Below, piece after piece: positions 1-5,361 of a stretch of DNA of 5,361 bases (position 1 is the first letter of the stretch; every line of letters begins with the position of its first letter). The DNA is from Bacteroidales bacterium. Lineage in GTDB: Bacteria; Bacteroidota; Bacteroidia; Bacteroidales; UBA12077. The stretch spans positions 1 to 5,361 of the forward strand of contig JAUVLS010000125.1 of NCBI GenBank assembly GCA_030600625.1, read 5' to 3'. The position numbers were made by a program, and so were the translations under genes. The notes under the pieces were generated by a model. That model did not search any database, was not told the DNA's origin, and saw only the letters and a program-made list of their open reading frames with translations.

Positions 1-2759
1 CCACTATCGAATGCCTTTGTTTTGTCTTCTTCGCGAGCATTAGCAGTCATTGCAACTATCGGCAATTTGTATCCGGCGCTTCGAATTTCTGCTGTTGCTT
101 CTATCCCGTCTTTTTCCGGCATCATGATATCCATAAAAACAATATCGAATTTATTTTCTTTTACCTTATCGACACAGTCTTGCCCGTTTTGAGCAATAGT
201 AATATCATATCCCAGATTTTTAAAAATTGTTTGAGCAACTCTTTGATTAATAACATTATCCTCAGCTAAAAGAATATTGATCTTTTTCTTAAGTTTGTTC
301 AGATCAGGAAGTTCTTTTTTTGTAATTTTTAAATTTGTAAAATTATCCTGTAAAATTTCAAAAATTTCGGATGCTTCGTATGGCTTAATCAGGTAATAAT
401 CAATTCTGTTCATTTTACATTTCACATAATTTCCGGGCTTATCGTTTGAACTTATAACAGCGATAATAAATTTATCAGAAAGACCTTTCTCGTGCAATTT
501 GCGGGCAAAACCAACGCCATCAAAACTGACATTATCTTTAATTAAGATTACATGATATCTTTTATTATTTTCCTTCAAACTTTCTTCTATTTTGCCTATA
601 GGGTCATCTTTTGGAGATATTTGTTCATTATTTGTTTCGAAGCTTGTGAACGAAATCCACAAATTATTCTCTTCTTTAGGATTATTATTGATGATTAGAA
701 CATTAATTTGATCATAATCTACAATTTTTGATACATCAATATCTTTTTGTAGTTTTTCGTTTGAATAAACTTGTATAGTAAAAGAAAATTTTGACCCGCT
801 ATATTGAGGGTCCTTCGAGATTGTAGATGGACTTTCGACCCACATTTCTCCACCCATTAATTCAACAAGCTGTTTCGATATGGGTATGCCCAAACCTGTT
901 CCTCCGAATTTCCTGGTTGTTGATCCGTTAGCTTGAGAGAATGATGCGAATATATCATTTAATTTTTCTTTCGGAATACCAATGCCTGTATCTTCGACAG
1001 AAAACAAGGCTGTTAGATATCCGTCATGTTGTTTTACCATTTCAACAGAAAGTAAAATTTTACCTTCGTACGTAAATTTGATGGCATTACCAATAAGATT
1101 CGACAAAACTTGTTTTAATCTAAAAGGATCGCCAATTATTTGATCAGGAACATTACTTTGCACATCCGAAACAAGCTGAATACCTTTTTCCTGTACTTGT
1201 GGATTAAACAAAGATATTATGGCATTGATTTCTTCCCGAAGATTAAATGGAGTTTCTTCAATAATCATTTTTCCCGCTTCTATTTTCGAGAAATCTAATA
1301 TATCATTGATAATTGAAAGTAATAAGTCAGCAGATTTAATTATAATATGAACAGCGTCAGCCTGTTTGTCATTTAATTTTAAATTTTCTAATGTGTTAGC
1401 CATTCCTATTATGCCATTTAAAGGAGTGCGTATTTCATGACTCATTTTAGCCAGGAATTCAGATTTTGCTTTATTTGCTGCAACTTCACGTTTTCGGGCA
1501 ATTTCTATTGGTGTAATATCAATAAACGCCTCAAGTGAAACATCTTCATTATCAATCCGAAAAGGAGTTTCCTTTTTGTAAAGTATAATTTCGTTATCGT
1601 TATCATCATAATAAACATATTGGTTAAGATTGTCGTTATAAGTGAAGGAATCGCTATCCTGAAAATTTCTGGAAATCAGAAACTGATCAGTTATATTTTT
1701 ACCAACCAATTCATTTTCATCTTTAAAACCAAAAATATCTACTGCTGTTTGATTTAAACTTTTAACTATCTTTTTTTCTCCAAGAACCATAATACCAATT
1801 GGGAGAAACTCAAGGATCTCTTTCATTTCGGAAACAGAATCCCGGATTTTATTTTCTTCTTTCTTCTTTTTTCGAATAAATAGTATAAATAATATGATGA
1901 TTAGTATTAAGATAAATGTTGTTGATGCACCAACCATAATTGAAGTAGTAACAACAGAGCTTATTATTATATTCGTTTCGAGAGAAAATACTATTCCCAT
2001 ATCATTTGTTAAAATACGTACCGGGTAATATGCAGAGAGGTATTCGCCTTTTTTATTTTCATGATAAATCTTATGTAGTAATGAGCCTTTAAAGCCATTT
2101 TTTATATCCTTAATAATCCGGTCAAGTTTATCAACCGCAATAGTATCACGTGTTAGATTATTAGTAATTATTTGACCATCGGCACTAACAAGCCATTGCC
2201 ATAATGTATTTCCAAGGTGATAGTTTTCAAAAACAGAATTGATATAGTGGTTAATATCAGATTTAACTATAATATTTATTACAGTTTGGTTTTCTCTAAA
2301 AACAGGTAGAATATAAGTATAAGTCCCATCATTATTAATGATTACTTCTTCTTTATCAACAAGGACCCTTTGTCTTTGTGAAATATAATAATCGCTTATA
2401 AAATGATTTGTCTTATCCTTAAACAAGCTATATACGTTTTTATTATTATCAATTATCCTTATATTTTTAATAAGGTTTTGATATTTAAAATAAAATAACT
2501 CAAGTTTTTTTACTTTTAGCTCGAGGCCTTCCTGATCGTTAAAAAAACTTGCTATATCTGACGAGAATACAATATAGTTAATCTCATTCTCGAATTCATA
2601 ACCAGATTGTTCAATTTCCCAGCCACAAATTTGCGATTGATTTGAGAGCATATCTGTATGGAAGCCTAGCTGCTGATTATAAATATGATAAGCATAATAG
2701 GCATTAACGCCCAGAATTACAATAATAACAGCCGATATGATGTAATATATTTTTTTCAT
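1..2759 (-). CDS. Hybrid sensor histidine kinase with dCache-like sensor, PAS, kinase core, pseudo-receiver and receiver (C-terminus cut off)
   Basis: Membrane-bound hybrid kinase that should pass an external signal into a His-Asp phosphorelay. I translated it as one open frame of 919 codons running off the window edge. Order: TM1 about 5-27; periplasmic region about 28-262 that looks like a two-lobed Cache fold; TM2 about 274-295 followed by RKKKK (positive inside); PAS about 310-420; HisKA with SHEIRTPLNG and phospho-acceptor His441; HATPase_c with N-box Asn554/Asn558, DTGIGIP at 590-596 and GGTGLGI at 619-625. A first receiver (about 684-806) lacks the acidic pocket and phospho-Asp. A second (about 827 to the edge) has Glu833-Asp834, phospho-Asp877 in FMDIMMPEKDG and Thr905. 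About 25 residues of that domain are missing, and an HPt or other output domain could follow. ATG at 2757-2759 is the only plausible start; there is no clear Shine-Dalgarno site. It lies 16 bp after the lipoprotein stop, suggesting co-transcription. Family assignment is secure; the ligand is unknown. Confidence 0.95.
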   Translation of the reverse strand, partial: MKKIYYIISAVIIVILGVNAYYAYHIYNQQLGFHTDMLSNQSQICGWEIEQSGYEFENEINYIVFSSDIASFFNDQEGLELKVKKLELFYFKYQNLIKNIRIIDNNKNVYSLFKDKTNHFISDYYISQRQRVLVDKEEVIINNDGTYTYILPVFRENQTVINIIVKSDINHYINSVFENYHLGNTLWQWLVSADGQIITNNLTRDTIAVDKLDRIIKDIKNGFKGSLLHKIYHENKKGEYLSAYYPVRILTNDMGIVFSLETNIIISSVVTTSIMVGASTTFILILIIILFILFIRKKKKEENKIRDSVSEMKEILEFLPIGIMVLGEKKIVKSLNQTAVDIFGFKDENELVGKNITDQFLISRNFQDSDSFTYNDNLNQYVYYDDNDNEIILYKKETPFRIDNEDVSLEAFIDITPIEIARKREVAANKAKSEFLAKMSHEIRTPLNGIIGMANTLENLKLNDKQADAVHIIIKSADLLLSIINDILDFSKIEAGKMIIEETPFNLREEINAIISLFNPQVQEKGIQLVSDVQSNVPDQIIGDPFRLKQVLSNLIGNAIKFTYEGKILLSVEMVKQHDGYLTALFSVEDTGIGIPKEKLNDIFASFSQANGSTTRKFGGTGLGIPISKQLVELMGGEMWVESPSTISKDPQYSGSKFSFTIQVYSNEKLQKDIDVSKIVDYDQINVLIINNNPKEENNLWISFTSFETNNEQISPKDDPIGKIEESLKENNKRYHVILIKDNVSFDGVGFARKLHEKGLSDKFIIAVISSNDKPGNYVKCKMNRIDYYLIKPYEASEIFEILQDNFTNLKITKKELPDLNKLKKKINILLAEDNVINQRVAQTIFKNLGYDITIAQNGQDCVDKVKENKFDIVFMDIMMPEKDGIEATAEIRSAGYKLPIVAMTANAREEDKTKAFDS

Positions 2760-2775
2760 AAATAAACACTTTGGA

Positions 2776-3762
2776 TCAATTAATAATTTTTAGCAATAAC
2801 CAATCAGTTTCTCTAATATGAGATTTGTAGATGGTATATTTTTTACTATCCATAAAAAATATTTCTTTAGTTCCTCCTGATAATAATGATTTTATAGCAT
2901 TTCTCAAGTTTTTATTTGGGTGTTCTGTTAAAGAGGGATTATTACAAGCATAAATATTTTCTGTAACAGGCTTGTAATACCGGAATTCTCTTATTTGTGG
3001 AATTTTAGTAATTTTTGCAGCTTCCTTTGTACAACAAATTATTTTACCTTCTCGATCAATCACCAGAATTAATTCTGTTCCCGATGAGAAATATTTATTT
3101 TGCAGGCTATGCATTGTAATATCGCCCGATAATATTCCTAAAAATCGATCACGATAATAAACAGGTTCAACGCATGAAATAATCCACCCTCTTCCATATG
3201 GATCGGCAAATGGTTGATTTATCCAGTAAGCATTATCATTAATAAAGGATTTTTTCTTAACAGTCTGATAAGGAATGAAAGTTTTAAGATCAACGGAACT
3301 TTTCAAATAATTTATAACATCTATATACGGATATATCCTTAAAAATGAGTTGGTATCAAGAAAATAAATTTGTGAAAGTAAAGGATTATTTTTTATAGAG
3401 CTTATAAACAAAGTATCGAGAGATTCGCTGTTTATAATAATTTTCTTCAATTGATTTGTAATAGCTCTATTAGCAGGATAATAAACTGCCGACTGAGATT
3501 TTTTGTATGAGCAAAAAAGAATCTCTCCAGAATAAAAATAATATTTTTCTTTTGGCAATGTTAAGACGTCTTTATCAAAAGGAATTTTATATTGTAGTGA
3601 ATTAGCAAGATTAAATATATCGTACTTTACTGAACAAAGATCTGTATTTATGCTTTTGGCAATATGGTCAAGGTGTTTTAAATTCAAATCTGATTCTTGC
3701 TGATTTTTGCACGAATAAAAAACAGAAAAGAAAACAAAAACTATAAATATTGACTTTTTCAT
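2776..3762 (-). CDS. Exported lipoprotein consisting of a dCache-type sensor domain
   Basis: Predicted lipoprotein of 328 residues that probably senses a small molecule outside the cytoplasm. The N-terminus is MKK, a hydrophobic stretch (4-16) and a lipobox-like FYSC, giving lipidation at Cys18; Phe at -3 is a loose match. The mature part begins with a helix (about 28-60). A distal lobe (about 60-217) follows with hallmarks of Cache sensors: YPYIDV at 144-149, Trp180, ADPYGRGW at 186-193, PVY at 200-202 and GDIT at 213-216. A proximal lobe (about 228-327) starts with LILVIDREGKI and ends with a YKSHIRETDWLLLKI strand pair. There is no second membrane segment, kinase, methyl-acceptor or cyclase part, so it cannot signal alone. 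The canonical amino-acid-binding RxWY motif of dCache chemoreceptors is absent (NAYW here), so the ligand is open. Besides Cys18 it has six cysteines (43, 84, 197, 243, 244, 273). It is the first gene of the pair with the hybrid kinase, which suggests a co-sensor role (inference). The dCache assignment is from motif pattern only. Confidence 0.88.
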   Translation of the reverse strand: MKKSIFIVFVFFSVFYSCKNQQESDLNLKHLDHIAKSINTDLCSVKYDIFNLANSLQYKIPFDKDVLTLPKEKYYFYSGEILFCSYKKSQSAVYYPANRAITNQLKKIIINSESLDTLFISSIKNNPLLSQIYFLDTNSFLRIYPYIDVINYLKSSVDLKTFIPYQTVKKKSFINDNAYWINQPFADPYGRGWIISCVEPVYYRDRFLGILSGDITMHSLQNKYFSSGTELILVIDREGKIICCTKEAAKITKIPQIREFRYYKPVTENIYACNNPSLTEHPNKNLRNAIKSLLSGGTKEIFFMDSKKYTIYKSHIRETDWLLLKIIN

Positions 3763-3773
3763 TAAAAAAGCAT
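3762..3773 (-). other. Three-codon mini-ORF overlapping the lipoprotein start
   Basis: On the minus strand ATG CTT TTT TAA ends with its stop codon overlapping the lipoprotein ATG (TAATG). An AAGG Shine-Dalgarno-like site (3781-3784) is 7 bases before the mini-ORF ATG but 18 before the lipoprotein ATG, so ribosomes might load on the mini-ORF and re-initiate. It could equally be chance in T-rich DNA. Confidence 0.25.
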
Positions 3774-3792
3774 TTATATGCCTTGTAAAAAA

Positions 3793-3821
3793 TAAACATA
3801 CAATATATGAAAAAAAACAAG
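3793..3821 (-). promoter_or_regulatory. Possible promoter of the lipoprotein-kinase operon
   Basis: On the minus strand the gap between rsgA and the lipoprotein gene contains CTTG (3818-3821), 17 bases, then TATGTTTA (3793-3800). These resemble the Bacteroidota -33 TTTG and -7 TAnnTTTG elements with one mismatch each, at slightly short spacing. The predicted start of transcription would be roughly 20-30 bases before the ATG. The region is so T-rich that chance matches are likely, so this is a weak call. Confidence 0.3.
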
Positions 3822-3879
3822 ATGGTTAAAAGATTTATGATAAAAGGATGTGAAATGAATTTAAAAGTATTAATAATGT

Positions 3880-4812
3880 TTATAAACGATGCTTCGTTTC
3901 ATCATCAAAAAGTATATTTAAGTAATTTTCGTATCGCAATTGACTAACAGTTCCCTCTTCGATTGCTTTTTTTATAGCGCATCCCGGTTCGTGTACATGC
4001 GTGCAATTATGATACTTGCAATTCTTTGAGATTTTAAATATTTCGGGAAAGAAATGAAAAAGCTCTTCGTTTTTAATATCATGTAATCCAAAACCACGAA
4101 TTCCGGGTGTATCAATAATATATCCGCCAATTGATAATGCATACATTTCGGAGAAAGTGGTTGTGTGCTTGCCGGATTTATGATAGTCGGAAATTTCCGA
4201 CGTTTTTAAATCCAACCCGGGATCAATAAGATTGATTAATGATGATTTCCCAACACCGGAATTCCCTGCTATTAGTGATGTTTTGTTTTTTAATAGAGAT
4301 TTAATTTTATCAATATTTGTATGATTTTTAACCGATGTGGCAAAACATTCGTAACCGACATTTTGGTATATATTTATAAGTTTATTTAAATATTGATTTT
4401 GTTTTTCGTTGTATAAATCGGTTTTATTAAAAATTATTTTGGCGGGAATTTCATAAGCCTCGGCAGTTATTAAAAAACGATCAATAAAAATAGTATATGT
4501 TTCGGGGTAAGCAATTGTAACCATTAAAACAGCCTGATCAATATTGGCTGCAAGAATATGTGTCTGTTTTGAAAGATTTGTCGATTTTCTAATAATGTAA
4601 TTTTTACGATTTAAAACATTTTTAATTACTCCCGTTTCGGAATTTTCAGAAATGCCATATTCGACCATATCGCCAACTGCAACAGGATTTGTGCTTTTTA
4701 TTCCTTGTATTCGTAATTTGCCACGAATAATACAAGAAACAATCTTCCCTGTTTCAGAATCTTTAACCAAATACCAGCTGCCTGTAGATTTTGTTACTAA
4801 ACCTTTTTTCAA
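3880..4812 (-). CDS. rsgA: Ribosome small-subunit-dependent GTPase RsgA
   Basis: Circularly permuted GTPase that binds the 30S subunit late in assembly and checks its maturation before subunit joining (known for the family). The 310 residues are normal length. Order: an OB-fold domain (about 1-70) with STNPVAVGD at 40-48; then the permuted GTPase motifs, G4 NKTD 129-132, G5 around ATS 158-160, G1 P-loop GNSGVGKS 183-190, switch I GKHTTT 214-219 and G3 DTPG 234-237; then the C-terminal zinc-binding domain with Cys265, Cys270, His272 and Cys278 in the C-x4-C-x-H-x5-C pattern. All key residues are present. The start is TTG at 4810-4812. No in-frame ATG lies between it and the upstream in-frame TAG (4858-4860), and homologues begin at about the same KGLV-KSTGSWY segment, so the TTG is either real or an upstream ATG is one base out of frame. 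The gene is separated from the downstream lipoprotein gene by 117 bp, so it is probably not part of that operon. Confidence 0.97.
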   Translation of the reverse strand: MKKGLVTKSTGSWYLVKDSETGKIVSCIIRGKLRIQGIKSTNPVAVGDMVEYGISENSETGVIKNVLNRKNYIIRKSTNLSKQTHILAANIDQAVLMVTIAYPETYTIFIDRFLITAEAYEIPAKIIFNKTDLYNEKQNQYLNKLINIYQNVGYECFATSVKNHTNIDKIKSLLKNKTSLIAGNSGVGKSSLINLIDPGLDLKTSEISDYHKSGKHTTTFSEMYALSIGGYIIDTPGIRGFGLHDIKNEELFHFFPEIFKISKNCKYHNCTHVHEPGCAIKKAIEEGTVSQLRYENYLNILFDDETKHRL

Positions 4813-4820
4813 ACTATCAT
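4809..4820 (-). other. Three-codon mini-ORF overlapping the rsgA TTG start
   Basis: On the minus strand ATG ATA GTT TGA overlaps the TTG start of rsgA: TTG occupies 4812-4810 and TGA occupies 4811-4809. The ATG is 8 bases upstream and one base out of frame. This may reflect translational re-initiation, or a missing T in the short T run that hides the true ATG start. Confidence 0.25.
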
Positions 4821-4835
4821 ATTTTCTAACAGCTA

Positions 4836-4843
4836 CGAAAGTA
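4836..4843 (-). promoter_or_regulatory. Possible -7 box of the rsgA promoter
   Basis: TACTTTCG on the minus strand matches the Bacteroidota -7 consensus TAnnTTTG except at one position, and lies 23 bases before the TTG start. This would give a leader of about 15-20 bases. No convincing -33 TTTG was found at normal spacing upstream, so the call rests on the -7 box and its position. Confidence 0.4.
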
Positions 4844-4901
4844 TTAAATATTTGTAACTAATCAGTACTAAAAATGAGCCTATTTGTTTTAGATGTTTTG
4901 T

Positions 4902-4940
4902 CTTTGTGTAACTTTGCGTGTTCTTTGCGTAGCTTTGTGG
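4902..4940 (+). repeat. Degenerate short tandem array of CTTTG(T/C)G units, period 10-11 bp
   Basis: Four adjacent units start at 4902, 4912, 4923 and 4933: CTTTGTGTAA, CTTTGCGTGTT, CTTTGCGTAG and CTTTGTGG. The core CTTTG(T/C)G is perfectly kept while the linkers vary in sequence and length (10, 11, 10). Inverted partial copies follow: CACAAA at 4955-4960 and CACAAAG at 5000-5006. I recall similar CTTTGCG/CTTTGTG strings between genes in Bacteroidota genomes, but this is memory, not a search. The array lies in the divergent rsgA/xth gap. Its function is unknown; a promoter role and a dispersed repeat family are both possible. Confidence 0.75.
4909..4937 (+). promoter_or_regulatory. Two perfect TAnnTTTG -7 boxes inside the repeat array, pointing toward xth
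   Basis: TAACTTTG (4909-4916) and TAGCTTTG (4930-4937) both match the Bacteroidota -7 consensus TAnnTTTG exactly. Candidate -33 TTTG elements lie at 4883-4886 (22 bases before the first box) and 4903-4906 (23 bases before the second), a little longer than usual. They would drive xth with a leader of about 100 bases. No better promoter was found in 4941-5046. Because the boxes arise from the repeat unit itself, they could also be incidental. Confidence 0.4.
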
Positions 4941-5046
4941 TATAGCTATTTATTCACAAATCATTTAATTTAAAAGGTGTTCATGATTGCTTCGCAGTTC
5001 ACAAAGTTTAAAATTAAATATTGAATAATAAATCAAAAATAGAATT
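4941..5046. other. Intergenic leader between the repeat array and xth
   Basis: This AT-rich stretch holds two inverted partial copies of the array core (CACAAA at 4955-4960, CACAAAG at 5000-5006). The first could pair with TTTGTG at 4934-4939 across a 15-base loop. No open frame of note, Shine-Dalgarno site, riboswitch-like fold or TAnnTTTG box was recognised in it. Confidence 0.5.
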
Positions 5047-5361
5047 ATGATTAAAAAAATAATTTCATACAATGTAAATGGAATTCGGGCTGCTATGAAT
5101 AAAGGATTTGTTAAGTGGTTAAAAGAAGCAAATCCCGATATTGTTTTAATTCAGGAAACGAAAGCACATCAGGAACAAGTTGATACAAAGCTTTTTGATG
5201 AAATTGGATATTATCATTATTGGTTTTCGGCTGTGAAGAAAGGATATAGCAGTCTTGCTGTTTTATCAAAGCAAGAACCAGATAAGCTCTATAAAGGAAT
5301 AGGATTAGACAAGTATGATATTGAAGGAAGAACTATTCGTGCTGATTTCGGTGACATTACT
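5047..5361 (+). CDS. xth: Exodeoxyribonuclease III / AP endonuclease, ExoA-like (N-terminal 105 residues)
   Basis: N-terminal part of an endonuclease/exonuclease/phosphatase-fold enzyme that cuts DNA at abasic sites in base-excision repair and removes 3' blocking groups (family knowledge). The frame is open to the window edge, 105 of an expected roughly 250-270 residues. Visible motifs: SYNVNGIRA with metal-site Asn9 (equivalent to E. coli Asn7), LIQETKA with metal-ligand Glu37 (equivalent to Glu34), KKGYSSLAVLSK at 64-75 and EGRTIRADF at 93-101. The layout, including SKQEP and the GIG segment, resembles Bacillus ExoA more than E. coli ExoIII. One oddity is GYSS, where this part of the family usually has GYSG. 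ATG at 5047 is the natural start, placing the conserved first strand directly after MIKK; no Shine-Dalgarno site precedes it. It is divergent from rsgA across a 234-bp gap. The catalytic C-terminal residues (Asp, His) lie beyond the window. Confidence 0.96.
   Translation, partial: MIKKIISYNVNGIRAAMNKGFVKWLKEANPDIVLIQETKAHQEQVDTKLFDEIGYYHYWFSAVKKGYSSLAVLSKQEPDKLYKGIGLDKYDIEGRTIRADFGDIT

Noticed and set aside
139..720. Reading the kinase as having two active receivers
   Set aside because: Only the C-terminal receiver keeps the acidic pair and phospho-Asp; the first one lacks both.
3793..3821. T-rich tract as a terminator of rsgA
   Set aside because: No GC-rich inverted repeat precedes the T run on the minus strand.
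3884..3899. Hairpin AAACGA-TGCT-TCGTTT at the end of rsgA as a terminator
   Set aside because: The stem is only 6 bp with two G-C pairs, spans the stop codon and is not followed by a T tract on the minus strand, so it does not qualify as an intrinsic terminator.
3822..3947. Plus-strand frame of 41 codons (MVKRFMIKGCEMNLKV...) with AAGG before an internal ATG at 3855
   Set aside because: It overlaps the last 68 bases of rsgA antisense and has no recognisable protein features. A short frame with an A/G-rich lead is expected by chance here.
4652..4861. Plus-strand open frame of 69 codons
   Set aside because: It lies almost wholly antisense to the secure rsgA coding region, and its translation shows no recognisable domain; it is a shadow frame.
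4902..4940. CTTTG array as a CRISPR array
   Set aside because: Units are 10-11 bp with no true spacers and no cas genes nearby.

Overview
The window is a strongly AT-rich piece of a bacterial chromosome, most likely from a Bacteroidota member. Four observations support this. None of the starts has a strong Shine-Dalgarno site at normal spacing. Perfect TAnnTTTG -7 boxes occur upstream of one gene. RsgA and the hybrid kinase read like their Bacteroidota homologues. The intergenic gap carries a CTTTG(T/C)G repeat cluster of a kind I recall from Bacteroidota genomes. Genus cannot be assigned from this sequence.

Layout: three genes lie on the minus strand and one on the plus strand. From right to left on the minus strand: rsgA (3880-4812) encodes a complete ribosome-assembly GTPase. 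After a 117-bp gap comes a lipoprotein gene (2776-3762) whose mature part is a dCache-type sensor domain. Only 16 bp later comes a large hybrid histidine kinase gene (1-2759, C-terminus cut by the window edge). Divergent from rsgA, across a 234-bp intergenic region, a plus-strand gene (5047-5361, cut by the edge) encodes an ExoIII/ExoA-family DNA repair nuclease.

How the genes fit together: the lipoprotein and the kinase look like a two-gene operon. The lipoprotein has a sensor fold but no signalling output. The kinase has its own dCache-like periplasmic region, then PAS, HisKA, HATPase_c, a degenerate pseudo-receiver and an intact receiver. A two-part sensory system, with the lipoprotein acting as co-sensor or ligand-presenting subunit, is the most interesting inference here. 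rsgA and xth are housekeeping neighbours with no evident link to it.

Intergenic DNA: the rsgA/xth gap holds the CTTTG-type array (4902-4940), which itself creates two perfect Bacteroidota -7 boxes pointing toward xth. Two three-codon mini-ORFs overlap the start codons of rsgA and the lipoprotein gene. No tRNA, rRNA, CRISPR array, insertion sequence or convincing terminator was seen, and no gene-free stretch exceeds 300 bases.
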